64,000 nucleotides of DNA from Nocardia sp. NBC_00565 (GCF_036345915.1 NZ_CP107785.1:6510001-6574000); one strand, 5' to 3'. Positions 1 through 9,314 are shown, numbered from the stretch's first letter. Program-made: numbers and translations. The notes: generated from the letters alone by a model not told the origin.

Positions 1-1206
1 GGCGATACCCCCATCCTGCTCGGCCCCGATGGACCAAGCCTTGGCGGCTTCGTCTGCCCGGTGACCGTGGTCGCCGCCGATCGCTGGAAGCTCGGCCAGC
101 TCTCCCCCGGCGACGCCGTGCGCTTCGTACCGATCCGCAGCGATCGTGCCGCCTCGATCCGTGAGCTCGGCCCGGCTCGGCGCGCGGCGTGGTCCACGGT
201 GCTCTCCTCCGGCGGCGACGGCGATGACGGTGTGCTGCGCCGCACCGATGTCGACGACGAGACCGGGGTGACCTACCGCCGCCAGGGCAACGACGGCGTC
301 CTGGTCGAATACGGCACCATGACACTGGATCTCGGCCTGCGCGCCCGCGTGCATGCGCTGCACCAGCACCTGCTCGCGGTCGGTGTGCGCGGCGTGACGG
401 AGCTGACCCCGGGTGTCCGCTCGCTACAGATCCGGGTCGATCCGGCGGTCCTGCCCGTAGCCACGCTGCTCGATCTGCTCACCGAGGCCGAACAGTACAT
501 CCCGGCCTCGGATCAGCTCGTCGTTCCGAGCCGAACCGTGCAGCTGCCGCTGTCCTGGGACGATCCCTCGACCAGGGAGGCGATCACCCGCTACATGCAC
601 GGCGTGCGGGCCGACGCGCCGTGGTGCCCGTGGAATATCGAATTCATCCGGCGCATGAACGGATTGGGCTCGGTGCAGGATGTCTATGACACCGTGTTCG
701 GCGCGGAGTATCTGGTGCTCGGTCTCGGCGATGTCTACCTGGGCGCACCGGTCGCAACCCCGACCGACCCGCGGCACCGGCTGGTCACCACGAAGTACAA
801 CCCAGCCCGCACCTGGACCCCCGAGAACGCCGTTGGCATCGGCGGCGCGTACCTGTGCATCTATGGCATGGAAGGCCCCGGCGGTTACCAATTCGTCGGC
901 CGCACAACCCAAGTCTGGAACCACCGCAACCCCGGCGACCGTCCCGACGACTCCCCCTGGCTGCTGCGCTACTTCGATCGCATCCGCTGGTATCCGGTCG
1001 GCGCGGACGAACTGCTCGACCTGCGTGCCGATTTCGCCACGGGCAAGGTCGAGGTGCGGGCCGAGGACGGCGAGTTCGCGCTCGCGGACTACCGAAAGTT
1101 CCTCGCCGACAACGCGTCATCGATCGAGGAGTTCCGTGCCATGCAGGCGGCGGCCTTCGCCGAGGAGCGGAATTCGTGGCAGCGGGCGGGCGAACTCACC
1201 GCGTGA
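1..1206 (+). CDS. Urea carboxylase-type carboxyltransferase, C-terminal part (KipA end plus KipI/AHS1 domain), 5' truncated by window edge
   Basis: The frame is open from base 1, so the gene begins outside the window; the GTG at 61 is internal. Translation from base 1 gives the end of an AHS2/KipA-like domain (GDTPILLGPDGPSLGGFVCP). An AHS1/KipI-like domain follows, with VEYGTMTLDLGLRARVHALH, GVTELTPGVRSLQIRVDP and GGAYLCIYGMEGPGGYQFVG. In urea carboxylases and 5-oxoprolinase/allophanate-type enzymes these domains form the carboxyltransferase that moves CO2 from biotin to urea or a related amide. In fused enzymes a biotinyl domain with an AMKM-type lysine often follows, but here the protein stops soon after KipI with no such motif. 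Either biotin carboxylase-BCCP is encoded upstream or on another subunit, or this is a KipA-KipI fusion acting on 5-oxoproline. The family is secure and the substrate is inferred. Confidence 0.85.
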   Translation, partial: GDTPILLGPDGPSLGGFVCPVTVVAADRWKLGQLSPGDAVRFVPIRSDRAASIRELGPARRAAWSTVLSSGGDGDDGVLRRTDVDDETGVTYRRQGNDGVLVEYGTMTLDLGLRARVHALHQHLLAVGVRGVTELTPGVRSLQIRVDPAVLPVATLLDLLTEAEQYIPASDQLVVPSRTVQLPLSWDDPSTREAITRYMHGVRADAPWCPWNIEFIRRMNGLGSVQDVYDTVFGAEYLVLGLGDVYLGAPVATPTDPRHRLVTTKYNPARTWTPENAVGIGGAYLCIYGMEGPGGYQFVGRTTQVWNHRNPGDRPDDSPWLLRYFDRIRWYPVGADELLDLRADFATGKVEVRAEDGEFALADYRKFLADNASSIEEFRAMQAAAFAEERNSWQRAGELTA

Positions 1207-1359
1207 TCACCAGCCGAACAGCTCCGCCAGATCGATCGACTCGTCGTCCCAGACGTCTTCGATGGTGCGGCGTTCGGCCTCGGGCAGCTCGGGCGACCAC
1301 CCGCAGCGCCGCCAGAAGTCCTCTCGATGTTCCTGAGTAATCCGTCTCGGCTCACTCAT
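1207..1359 (-). CDS. Small acidic hypothetical protein, 50 aa
   Basis: An ATG at 1359 opens a 50-codon frame ending in TGA at 1207, directly abutting the stop of the carboxyltransferase gene on the other strand. The protein starts MSEPRRITQEHREDFWRRCG and ends ESIDLAELFGW. It is rich in Glu, Asp and Trp, with no signal peptide or membrane segment. A purine-rich AGGGG lies about ten bases before the ATG. The composition (four Trp, amphipathic spacing) looks like a real short protein rather than noise. It lies beyond the hairpin that follows the epoxide hydrolase gene. I do not recognise a family and assign no function. Confidence 0.6.
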   Translation of the reverse strand: MSEPRRITQEHREDFWRRCGWSPELPEAERRTIEDVWDDESIDLAELFGW

Positions 1360-1399
1360 GCGCACCACCCCTGCCAACCACATCGTGCTGACCTAGATT

Positions 1400-1439
1400 G
1401 TGGGCCTGCTCCGGCCGCGACATGCCGGAACAGGCCCAC
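1400..1439. terminator. Hairpin terminator after epoxide hydrolase
   Basis: GTGGGCCTG at 1400-1408 pairs perfectly with CAGGCCCAC at 1431-1439, with an inner CCGG/CCGG helix. It lies four bases beyond the stop of the leftward epoxide hydrolase gene. No strong U-tract follows on the minus strand, which is common in high-GC actinobacteria. On the plus strand it is followed by GTTTT. Confidence 0.7.
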
Positions 1440-1443
1440 GTTT

Positions 1444-2601
<1,158 letters not shown>

Positions 2602-2608
2602 GAGAACT

Positions 2609-2644
2609 ACGATATGAGCCGCCTAGGACAGGATTGGCCCTAGG
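2609..2644. promoter_or_regulatory. Divergent promoter region with paired CCTAGG sites
   Basis: Between the epoxide hydrolase and WYL regulator genes, two identical CCTAGG palindromes lie at 2622-2627 and 2639-2644, 17 bp apart centre to centre. A minus-strand TATCGT (2614 to 2609) ends seven bases before the epoxide hydrolase ATG, and a TATAGG follows the right-hand site on the plus strand. The paired sites are a candidate operator for the WYL regulator. Confidence 0.45.
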
Positions 2645-2664
2645 TATAGGGCAGACTTCTAGCC

Positions 2665-3615
2665 ATGTTGGAGACCTCCGCGCGACTGCTGCGATTGCTG
2701 TCGCTATTGCAGACGCCACGCGATTGGACCGGCACCGAACTCGCCGAACGCCTCGAAGTCGATGTGCGCACCGTGCGTCGCGATATCGACAAGCTGCGCA
2801 ACCTCGGCTATCCGGTGGACGCCACCGCCGGTGTTGCGGGCTACCGCCTCGGTGCCGGTGCGAAACTGCCGCCGCTGCTGCTCGACGATGACGAGGCGGT
2901 AGCCGTGGCGGTCGGACTGCGCACCGCGGCGGGCGGCACCATCGCGGGTATCGAGGACAGCTCGTTGCGCGCGCTCACCAAGTTGGAACAGGTGCTGCCC
3001 TCCCGGCTACGGCACCGGATCAGCCTGCTCCAATCGGTCACCGTCACAGTGCCTTCCGCGGGTCCCACCGTCGACCCCGATGTATTGACCGCGATCGCGG
3101 GCGCGATCCGCGACAGTCACCACCTGCGCTTCGATTACCGAACCCACAGCGGCGCAACGGCATTGCGGACCACCGAACCGCATCGCCTGGTCCACACGGG
3201 CCGCCACTGGTACCTCATCGGCTGGGATGTCGACCGCGCCGACTGGCGCACCTATCGCGTCGACCGCCTGCGCCCGCGCATCCCCACCGGCCCGCGCTGC
3301 ACGCCCCGTGAATCCCCCGATGCCGATCTGGCCCGCTACATCACCAGCGGCACAACGACTTCCCCCTACCGCTACACCGCCCGCGTCACCCTGTACGTCC
3401 CCGCACAGGTGGCCGCCGAACGGATCGCCCCGACCGTCGGCCTCATCGAGGCGATCGACGACCGCACCTGCCTACTGCGCACCGGCTCCAACTCGCTCGA
3501 CGAATTAGCCGTCTACATCGGGATTTTCGGCTTCGCCTGCCGCATCCACGAACCCCCTGAACTCATCGCCCACATCCGCGAGCTCACCACCCGCCTCATC
3601 GAAGCGATCGAATAA
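2665..3615 (+). CDS. WYL-domain transcriptional regulator with N-terminal HTH_11
   Basis: The 316-residue protein has the YafY/PafC-like layout. A winged helix-turn-helix at about residues 5-60 contains ELAERLEVDVRTVRRDIDKL. A linker follows (about 60-140), then a WYL domain with HRLVHTGRHWYLIGWDVDRA and TYRVDRL (about 170-205), and a C-terminal WCX-like region. WYL domains bind ligands or nucleic acid and tune DNA binding. It diverges from the epoxide hydrolase gene across 63 bp containing paired CCTAGG sites, so local and autogenous control is the simplest inference. Family assignment is firm; the inducer is unknown. Confidence 0.9.
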   Translation: MLETSARLLRLLSLLQTPRDWTGTELAERLEVDVRTVRRDIDKLRNLGYPVDATAGVAGYRLGAGAKLPPLLLDDDEAVAVAVGLRTAAGGTIAGIEDSSLRALTKLEQVLPSRLRHRISLLQSVTVTVPSAGPTVDPDVLTAIAGAIRDSHHLRFDYRTHSGATALRTTEPHRLVHTGRHWYLIGWDVDRADWRTYRVDRLRPRIPTGPRCTPRESPDADLARYITSGTTTSPYRYTARVTLYVPAQVAAERIAPTVGLIEAIDDRTCLLRTGSNSLDELAVYIGIFGFACRIHEPPELIAHIRELTTRLIEAIE

Positions 3616-3643
3616 ATCAGATACCCAGTGCAAACGATTTGAT

Positions 3644-4117
3644 CTAGTCCGGCTGGCGGGCGGTCGCCTCCGGGCGGACCGCGTCGCGAATGATGCGCAG
3701 TCCGGTGATCAAGCCGTCGAGTTGGTCAGTGGTGAGCAGACCGGTGAACCACCGCTCGATGACCTCGATGTATTCGGGCAGCACGCGGGCCAGCCTGGCC
3801 GCGCCCGCCGCGGTGAGTACGGCGTAGGCGCTGCGGCGGTCCACGGAATCGAGTTCACGTCGCACGAAACCGTTGCGCTGCAGCCGATCGACCAGGCGGG
3901 TGACGCCGCTGGTGGACAGGTTCGTCTGCGCCGCAAGATCGGTCATCCGCAGCCGCCGTCCCGGTGAGCGACTCAGCCGCATCAGCGCGTTGCCGTCCAG
4001 TCCCGACAGGCCGTGCTTGCGCCAGGTCGGCTCCAACCTCGCATGCAGGCCCTCGTGCGCCTCGTAGAGCAAGCCCATGGTGGTGAGCCTCGGATCATCG
4101 AAGAGGTCTGCGGTCAC
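3644..4117 (-). CDS. MarR family transcriptional regulator
   Basis: The 157-residue protein contains the MarR winged-helix core. The recognition segment is MTDLAAQTNLSTSGVTRLVDRL, followed by a beta-wing with RRELDSVDRRSAYAVLTAAG. Flanking helices should form the dimer interface. It starts with GTG at 4117, and a TAGGCT -10 box (4130 to 4125) ends seven bases before it with no ribosome-binding site between, so the transcript is probably leaderless. It is divergent from the SGNH hydrolase gene. MarR proteins usually repress a divergent neighbour, so it may control that hydrolase. The ligand is unknown. Confidence 0.9.
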   Translation of the reverse strand: MTADLFDDPRLTTMGLLYEAHEGLHARLEPTWRKHGLSGLDGNALMRLSRSPGRRLRMTDLAAQTNLSTSGVTRLVDRLQRNGFVRRELDSVDRRSAYAVLTAAGAARLARVLPEYIEVIERWFTGLLTTDQLDGLITGLRIIRDAVRPEATARQPD

Positions 4118-4155
4118 GAATCCGAGCCTAGCTCAGGTAGTTGCGTTGAGGATAG

Positions 4156-4183
4156 TTGACATGCGGAACATACGCGCTAGATT
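4156..4183 (+). promoter_or_regulatory. Sigma-70-like promoter for the SGNH hydrolase gene
   Basis: TTGACA at 4156-4161 and TAGATT at 4178-4183 are separated by 16 bp, about 45 bp upstream of the ATG. Just downstream, ATTG and CAAT (4181-4197) form a short inverted repeat that could serve as a MarR operator. Confidence 0.6.
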
Positions 4184-4227
4184 GTTGTCAGAGCAATATT
4201 CCTCACCGCAACTAAATGGAGCTTCCG

Positions 4228-5355
4228 ATGACTGCCACCCCGCACTGGGTCGCCACCTTCCGTTCCACCCTGGTCGACCCCATCGAACGGATCCGCCTGG
4301 CCGAGCCGCGCGGCTTCGCCGACCACACGGTGCGCCAGGTGCTGCACCTGGTCGGCGGCGGCGCGCGGCTGCGGGTGCGACTCACCAATCGCTACGGCGC
4401 GACGCCGGTGACCATCGGCGCGGCCCGCATCGCGGTGCGCAAGTCCGGCGCGGAGATCGTGACCGAGACCGATACCGCACTGCTCTTCGACGGCAAGACG
4501 CACACGACAATTCCGGCGGGTGCCGACATCATCAGCGACACAGTCGATTTCGCGACGACAGCCGGTATGGATCTGGCACTGAGCGTCCACCTGCCGGACG
4601 AGACCGGGCCGGCACCGTTCTCGCATTTGCCGATGGAATCCAGCTACGTCGCCGACGGTGACCAGACCGCCGCGGTGGCGCTATCCGACGCCGAGGAGGC
4701 CACCTCGCGCTTCTATGTGACCGGCGCCGACGTGCTCACCACCGCCGATGCTCCAATCGTCGTCGCATTCGGCGACTCCTGGTTCGAAGGCGTCGGTTCC
4801 ACCAGCGGCGCCAACCGTCGCTCGGTCGATGTCCTCAACGCACGCCTCACCACGGGCTGGGTGCTCAACCAGGGCATCAGCGGTACTCGCCTACTGACCG
4901 ACCAGATCGGCGAACACGGCCTGGCTCGCTTCGATCGCGATGTGCTCGACGTCCCCGGCGTCACCCACGTCGTCCTGAACTTCGGCATCAACGACCTGAT
5001 TCTCGACAACAGCACCGCATCCGCCGCGGACCTCATCGCTGGTTTCACCGCCCTAGCCGAACGCGCCCACGCGGCCGGACTCGCGGTCTACGCCAACACC
5101 ATCGGCCCCTTCGCCGGTGTCATCTACCCGGACCTCAATGTCGCCGAAGGCCGCGTGGTCCGCCGCCAGGTCAACGAATGGCTGCGCACCACAGCGGTTT
5201 TCGACGCCGTCTTCGATATCGCCGCCGCCGTCGAGAACCCCGACGACCCGGACTTCATCCGCCCCGACCTCGACAGCGGCGACGGCCTGCACCTCAACGA
5301 CGCGGGCCACCAAATCATGGGCGAAACGATGAACATCCTCGGGCTCACCGACTGA
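4228..5355 (+). CDS. SGNH/GDSL-type hydrolase
   Basis: The protein has about 375 residues. An N-terminal beta-rich region of about 170 residues (HWVATFRSTL onward) precedes the SGNH hydrolase domain. Block I is VVAFGDSW with the nucleophilic Ser, block III is NFGINDL with the oxyanion Asn, and block V is DGLHLNDAGH with the catalytic Asp and His. A non-catalytic beta domain before the hydrolase is typical of GDSL esterases acting on carbohydrate esters or lipids. I chose ATG 4228 because GGAG at 4218-4221 sits six bases before it; the upstream in-frame ATG at 4216 would leave that site inside the gene. No signal peptide is evident. Substrate unknown. Confidence 0.88.
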   Translation: MTATPHWVATFRSTLVDPIERIRLAEPRGFADHTVRQVLHLVGGGARLRVRLTNRYGATPVTIGAARIAVRKSGAEIVTETDTALLFDGKTHTTIPAGADIISDTVDFATTAGMDLALSVHLPDETGPAPFSHLPMESSYVADGDQTAAVALSDAEEATSRFYVTGADVLTTADAPIVVAFGDSWFEGVGSTSGANRRSVDVLNARLTTGWVLNQGISGTRLLTDQIGEHGLARFDRDVLDVPGVTHVVLNFGINDLILDNSTASAADLIAGFTALAERAHAAGLAVYANTIGPFAGVIYPDLNVAEGRVVRRQVNEWLRTTAVFDAVFDIAAAVENPDDPDFIRPDLDSGDGLHLNDAGHQIMGETMNILGLTD

Positions 5356-5430
5356 TCCACAGGTGTCCGAACCGTCTGCGCCACGGTGTAATTCGTGGCG
5401 CTGGCATCGGCGGGCCCGTTACCGTGACAT

Positions 5431-5575
5431 ATGGTCGGCGAATCCCCGGCGGTGACACTGCGTCGCCGCGAGCAGCTCCGCGATTTTCTGCGCACCCGAC
5501 GGGCGCGAATCACGCCCGACGACGTCGGGCTGGTGGCGGTGGGTAGGTGCCGGACGCCGGGCCTGCGGCGCGAGG
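5431..5575 (+). pseudogene. MmyB-like XRE regulator, N-terminal fragment
   Basis: Translation from 5431 gives RREQLRDFLRTRRARITPDD and then GRCRTPGLRREE. This is the start of MmyB-type helix-turn-helix regulators, which normally continue into the first helices of the HTH and a large PAS-like domain. Homology ends at about 5575 and the frame then runs into the antisense of an SDR gene fragment. About 45 of some 280 residues remain, so no function is expected. Confidence 0.7.
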
Positions 5576-5820
5576 AAGGCGACGGCGGCGGCGACATCGT
5601 CGGCGGTGCCGAGGCGGCCGATCACTACCCGAGTGATGACAGCGGCATGGGCATCGGCGGTGATGTTGTCGTGGAACATCGAGGTTTCGATATAGCCGGG
5701 GCTGACGGAGTTGACGCGAATTCGCTTGGGTGCGAGTTCGATGCTGAGGGTGTGGGTCAGGTTGTGCACCGCCGCTTTGGTTACCCCGTAGAGGGAGGCG
5801 CCCGGGAGGCCGCCGTGCAC
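5570..5820 (-). pseudogene. Short-chain dehydrogenase/reductase, internal-to-C-terminal fragment
   Basis: On the minus strand the frame reads GGLPGASLYGVTKAAVHNLT, then ELAPKRIRVNSVSPGYIETS, then GRLGTADDVAAAVAFLA. These are the SDR catalytic YxxxK segment, the following helix and the C-terminal region. The Rossmann GxxxGxG start and the catalytic Ser segment are absent upstream of 5820, and the last residues after AVAFLA are replaced by unrelated sequence. It therefore lacks cofactor binding. It joins the MmyB fragment tail to tail near 5575, which marks a deletion or rearrangement. Confidence 0.75.
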
Positions 5821-5873
5821 CGTCCAGGATGTGGTCGCGGGCCGTTCCTGAGCCGATCGGGTAGCCGATCTCG

Positions 5874-6485
5874 CTAGGGGGCGAGGCCGCGGAGGACTAT
5901 TTCGATGCCTAGGCGGAATTCGGTTGCGGGGTCTATCTTTTGGGCTTCGGTGGCGGTCTCGGTGAGGCGGGGGTAGTCGGCTGGGGCGAGTTGGGTCATG
6001 GCGGTGGTGCCCGGGCCGGAGAGGGGGCCGTAGTGCTCGTTCTGGAGGTGGCCGAGGAGGAAGGCCATGAGGGTGCGTTGGGCCAGGACGCGGCCGACGC
6101 CGGTGAAGCCCGCGTCGGTGAGGACGGTCAGCATGGCTTCGATCCAGCGCAGGCTGGTGGGGGCGGTCTGGCGGTGGCGTACGACCAGCGGGACCGTTGC
6201 CGGGTGGGCGGATACCGCGGCGCGCATCCGTTCCAGAAGGGACGCGGCGCGGTCACGCCAGTCCGGATCGGTGGGCGGCGACAGGTCGACGGTGGCCAGG
6301 AGGTGGTCGACGACCAGTACCTCCAGTTCGTGGCGGTCGGCGACGTAGCGGTAGAGCCCCATGGTGGCGATGCGCAGTTCCTTGGCGACCGCGCGCATCG
6401 TGAGTCCGGACAGGCCGTCACGGTCGAGGACCGCGAGGGCGGCGGCCGCGATGGCGGGGCCGGTCAGCGAACGAGGGCGGGGCAC
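5874..6485 (-). CDS. TetR family transcriptional regulator
   Basis: The 203-residue protein begins with GTG at 6485. The HTH occupies about residues 10-55 (IAAAALAVLDRDGLSGLTMR, then VAKELRIATMGLYRYV). The rest is an all-helical ligand-binding domain of the TetR_C type with RTLMAFLLGHLQNEH. It is divergent from the peroxiredoxin-like gene. A perfect 15-bp palindrome (6495-6509) overlaps its own likely -10 box TACGCT, so it should repress itself and probably its neighbour. The ligand is not predictable. Confidence 0.9.
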   Translation of the reverse strand: MPRPRSLTGPAIAAAALAVLDRDGLSGLTMRAVAKELRIATMGLYRYVADRHELEVLVVDHLLATVDLSPPTDPDWRDRAASLLERMRAAVSAHPATVPLVVRHRQTAPTSLRWIEAMLTVLTDAGFTGVGRVLAQRTLMAFLLGHLQNEHYGPLSGPGTTAMTQLAPADYPRLTETATEAQKIDPATEFRLGIEIVLRGLAP

Positions 6486-6494
6486 GGGTTGACA

Positions 6495-6543
6495 GCGTAC
6501 AAGGTACGCGCATACTGAATGTAGGCGTACGTCGTATACCTAC
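6495..6543. promoter_or_regulatory. Two TetR-type operator palindromes in the divergent promoter
   Basis: GCGTAC at 6495-6500 and GTACGC at 6504-6509 form a perfect palindrome with a three-base spacer. A second, imperfect palindrome at 6521-6543 has arms GTAGG and CCTAC around a core containing GTACGTCGTA. The first overlaps the minus-strand TACGCT box serving the TetR gene; the second precedes the ribosome-binding site of the rightward gene. Confidence 0.65.
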
Positions 6544-6557
6544 GAAAGGGAGATCTC

Positions 6558-7112
6558 ATGCCATTGCCGCGCACCGTGGCCACCCGCGCCCTGATCACCA
6601 TCGCCGACAGCACCGTTCAGATTCCGGACGTGGATTGCCTGATCCACCTGCAATTCCGCCGTTTCGCCGGCTGCCCGATCTGCAACCTGCACCTGCGCTC
6701 GTTCGCCACCCGGCACGACGAGATCCGCGCCGCCGATGTCCGCGAGGTCGTCGTCTTCCATTCCAGCGCAACCGAATTGCGCAAATACGAAGGCGATCTC
6801 CCCTTCGACCTGATCGCCGACCCCACCCGAATCCTCTACCGCGAGTTCGGCGTCGAAACCACACCCCGCGCCCTGCTCGACCCCCGCGCCTGGCCCGCCA
6901 TCATCCGCGGTGTCGTCACCGCGACAACAGCGGTGCTCCGCAAGCAAAAGCCCGCTCCCCCAGCCGAACCCGAAGGCGGCCGCCTCGGCCTCCCCGCCGA
7001 CTTCCTCATCGCCCCTGACGGCCGAGTCCTGGCCAGCAAACTCGGAAAGCACGCCGACGACCAATGGTCGGTCGACGAACTACTCGCCCTGGTACCGGCT
7101 ACACGACATTGA
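6558..7112 (+). CDS. Peroxiredoxin-like protein (AhpC/TSA superfamily)
   Basis: This 184-residue thioredoxin-fold protein has CxxC cysteines 39 and 42 in FAGCPICNLHLRSF and a late VLASKLGKHADDQW segment. It matches the peroxiredoxin-like group of AhpC/TSA proteins that reduce peroxides or disulfides using a CxxC. GGGAG precedes the ATG by about seven bases. It is divergent from and probably controlled by the TetR gene through palindromes in the 72-bp gap. A role in thiol or oxidative defence is a family-based inference. Confidence 0.85.
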   Translation: MPLPRTVATRALITIADSTVQIPDVDCLIHLQFRRFAGCPICNLHLRSFATRHDEIRAADVREVVVFHSSATELRKYEGDLPFDLIADPTRILYREFGVETTPRALLDPRAWPAIIRGVVTATTAVLRKQKPAPPAEPEGGRLGLPADFLIAPDGRVLASKLGKHADDQWSVDELLALVPATRH

Positions 7113-7169
7113 CGGCCGAGCCGGACCGTCCACCCGATTCACACCATGGCCGTCTCATATCGCCCCGAC

Positions 7170-7760
7170 TCAGGGCATCAGCGACGCTGGATCCACCGTG
7201 AATTCGAACGGGCTGCGCAGGGTGACGGTGTCTCCGGCCGCCACCCGGTGCGTCCGCTCGTAGGTTTCGTCCGCACTCAGCTCGTGGGCGAACAGAACTG
7301 GCAACGTTTCGCTGGGGAGCTGGCCCTTGAAGGGATTGATCTCGAAGCGCCAGTAGTTAGGGATCCCGGCGGCGGCGTAGAGCACCGGCTTGACCATGCG
7401 GTCCTGCAGCGTCGTCGATGTGGACACCACTTCGACCACCAGTTGCACCTGCTCGGCGGGGACTCCGCGGTCATCCCAGTCGATCGGGCCGGTGGCCACC
7501 ACGACATCGGGAATCGGCTCGTCCTCGCCGATCAGTACCCCGACACCAGGCAGCACAACGTAGCCAGGCGGTGCAGCATCACCGAGCGCGCGCACCAGCC
7601 ACTGGATCAGCAATTGATGTCGCGGGCTGGGGACGGCATGGACGACGAGCAGACCATTCAGCACCTCGTATCGCAATCCGTCCTCGGGTAAGTGATCAAG
7701 GTCTTCGGCCGTCCAACGGCCGGACCGGGGAACGGATATTTCCGTTGAAATCACCTCCAA
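7170..7760 (-). CDS. Uma2 family (PD-(D/E)XK fold) protein
   Basis: The 196-residue protein has the Uma2/DUF820 pattern: an N-terminal WTAEDLDHLPEDGLRYEVLN with the conserved Glu, then a core PIPDVVVATGPID followed by VQLVVEVVSTSTTLQDRMVK. The last segment supplies the acidic residues and Lys of the restriction-endonuclease-like fold. Members are numerous in actinobacteria and cyanobacteria; the biochemical role is poorly defined, with nuclease activity predicted from the fold. It is convergent with the peroxiredoxin-like gene and appears monocistronic. Confidence 0.85.
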   Translation of the reverse strand: MEVISTEISVPRSGRWTAEDLDHLPEDGLRYEVLNGLLVVHAVPSPRHQLLIQWLVRALGDAAPPGYVVLPGVGVLIGEDEPIPDVVVATGPIDWDDRGVPAEQVQLVVEVVSTSTTLQDRMVKPVLYAAAGIPNYWRFEINPFKGQLPSETLPVLFAHELSADETYERTHRVAAGDTVTLRSPFEFTVDPASLMP

Positions 7761-7925
7761 CCTCGACGGATGGGTGCGGACGATGTCAGCTGATGTCGTT
7801 GAGCCTAGCCTGAGCGATTCGTGTCAGCGCGGTGTCAGCGGGGGTGGGCATTGTTCGGGGCATGCCGGACGGGCGAGGGATCGAGGACCTTGGCGGCGGC
7901 GGACAGGAACTGGAAGGTATAGACA

Positions 7926-9302
7926 ATGTCTGATGTAGCGCTGGTGGAATTCGTCGAGACTACGGCCAGCAAGTTCGGGATTCCAGGGGCTGCGGTCGGG
8001 GTGTGGGTGGATGGGCGGGAGGTGTTCGCGACTCATGGGGTGACGAGTGTGGCGAATCCCGTGCCGGTTGATCGGGACACGATGTTCGTGTTGGGGTCGG
8101 TCAGTAAGAGTTTTACCGCGACGGCGCTGATGCGGCTGGTCGCGGAGGGCAAGGTCGAGTTGGACGCGCCGGTGCGGCGGTATGTTCCGGAGCTGGTGCT
8201 CGCCGATGAGCGGGCCGCGGCGGAGATGACGGTGTTGAATCTGCTCAACCACACTGCGGGGCTGGGGATTCGGCTGATCATCGAGACCGGGGACGGGGAT
8301 GACGCGCTGGCTCAGTATGTGGCGCGGTTGCCCGAGCTGGAGCAGATCGCGCCGGTCGGGGCGCGCGCTTCGTACAGTCAGGCCGGGTACAACCTGCTCG
8401 GGCGGGTCATCGAGAAGGTCACCGGGCTGACCTTCGAGAAGGCCGTTGCGCAGTTGGTTCTCGATCCGATCGGACTGTCGCACAGTCGGTATGCACCGGC
8501 CGAGGTCATGACCCACCGGTTCGCCGTCGGGCACAACCTCGGCGAGGACGGCACCCTCGCCGTCGCACGGGAGTGGAAGGACACCCGCGCCAACAACCCG
8601 GGCGGTGGCATCGCGTCCTCGGTGGCCGACCAACTTCGTTGGGCCCGTTTCCATCTCGGCGATGGGCGGACCGAAAGCGGTGCGCGGGTACTGCCCACCG
8701 GGATGCTGGATCGGATGAAGGAGCAGACGGTCGAACTCCAGGGCAGTTCGCTCGGCGATGCCTTCGGCATCTGCTGGTTCCTGCGCGATGTGGACGGAGT
8801 TCGCTTCGTCGGACACGGCGGATCGTCCAACGGCCAGTTCGCCGAGCTGCTGACCGTGCCGGAACGGAATTTCGCCATCACCGTCATGTCCAATGCGGGG
8901 CCGGACGACGGCATCCAGTTCAACCAGGCCGTTGTTCGGTGGGCGCTGGAGCACTACCTCGGCGTGATCGATCGCGATCCGGAGCCACTGCCCTTCGACG
9001 CGGCGCGAGCCGAGGAGATCGTCGGCGACTACGAGATCGATGTCATGACGCTGATCATCGGCACCGACGACGCGGGACTGACGGTGGCGTGCGGGATCAA
9101 GCCCGAAGTGCGCGCGGCCTCGGAAATCGAACTGCCCCCGGACCTTCCGGCGGCCGGTCTGGGCTTGCTGCCCGATGACCAATACATCGTCATCAGCGGC
9201 GGTCTGCAGGGGCAGCGCGGATTCTTCACCCGCGACGAACGCGGCAAGATCGTGGGCGCCGACCTTGCAGGACGGATGTTCGGTCGAGTCCAGCAAGCGT
9301 GA
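7926..9302 (+). CDS. Serine hydrolase of the beta-lactamase/penicillin-binding (class C) family
   Basis: The 458-residue protein carries the active-site SVSK (Ser58-Lys61) in FVLGSVSKSF. A Tyr motif follows in ASYSQAGYNLLG, where the usual YxN Asn is Gln two residues after the Tyr. The third motif is HGG in FVGHGGSSNGQF. A C-terminal extension of about 120 residues follows (AARAEEIVGDYEIDV onward), like the lipocalin-like tails of EstB-type esterases and D-aminopeptidases. No signal peptide is seen. It may be a carboxylesterase or peptidase rather than a true beta-lactamase. A strong hairpin follows the stop. Confidence 0.88.
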   Translation: MSDVALVEFVETTASKFGIPGAAVGVWVDGREVFATHGVTSVANPVPVDRDTMFVLGSVSKSFTATALMRLVAEGKVELDAPVRRYVPELVLADERAAAEMTVLNLLNHTAGLGIRLIIETGDGDDALAQYVARLPELEQIAPVGARASYSQAGYNLLGRVIEKVTGLTFEKAVAQLVLDPIGLSHSRYAPAEVMTHRFAVGHNLGEDGTLAVAREWKDTRANNPGGGIASSVADQLRWARFHLGDGRTESGARVLPTGMLDRMKEQTVELQGSSLGDAFGICWFLRDVDGVRFVGHGGSSNGQFAELLTVPERNFAITVMSNAGPDDGIQFNQAVVRWALEHYLGVIDRDPEPLPFDAARAEEIVGDYEIDVMTLIIGTDDAGLTVACGIKPEVRAASEIELPPDLPAAGLGLLPDDQYIVISGGLQGQRGFFTRDERGKIVGADLAGRMFGRVQQA

Positions 9303-9314
9303 ACCGCGCCGAAA

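Noticed and set aside
5431..5877. A complete 148-residue regulator gene
   Set aside because: Only the first 45 or so residues resemble an MmyB-type regulator; the rest is antisense to an SDR fragment, so it is treated as a pseudogene junction.
7926..9302. A resistance beta-lactamase
   Set aside because: The protein has class C-like motifs but no signal peptide, a YSQ in place of YxN, and a C-terminal extension typical of esterases or peptidases.
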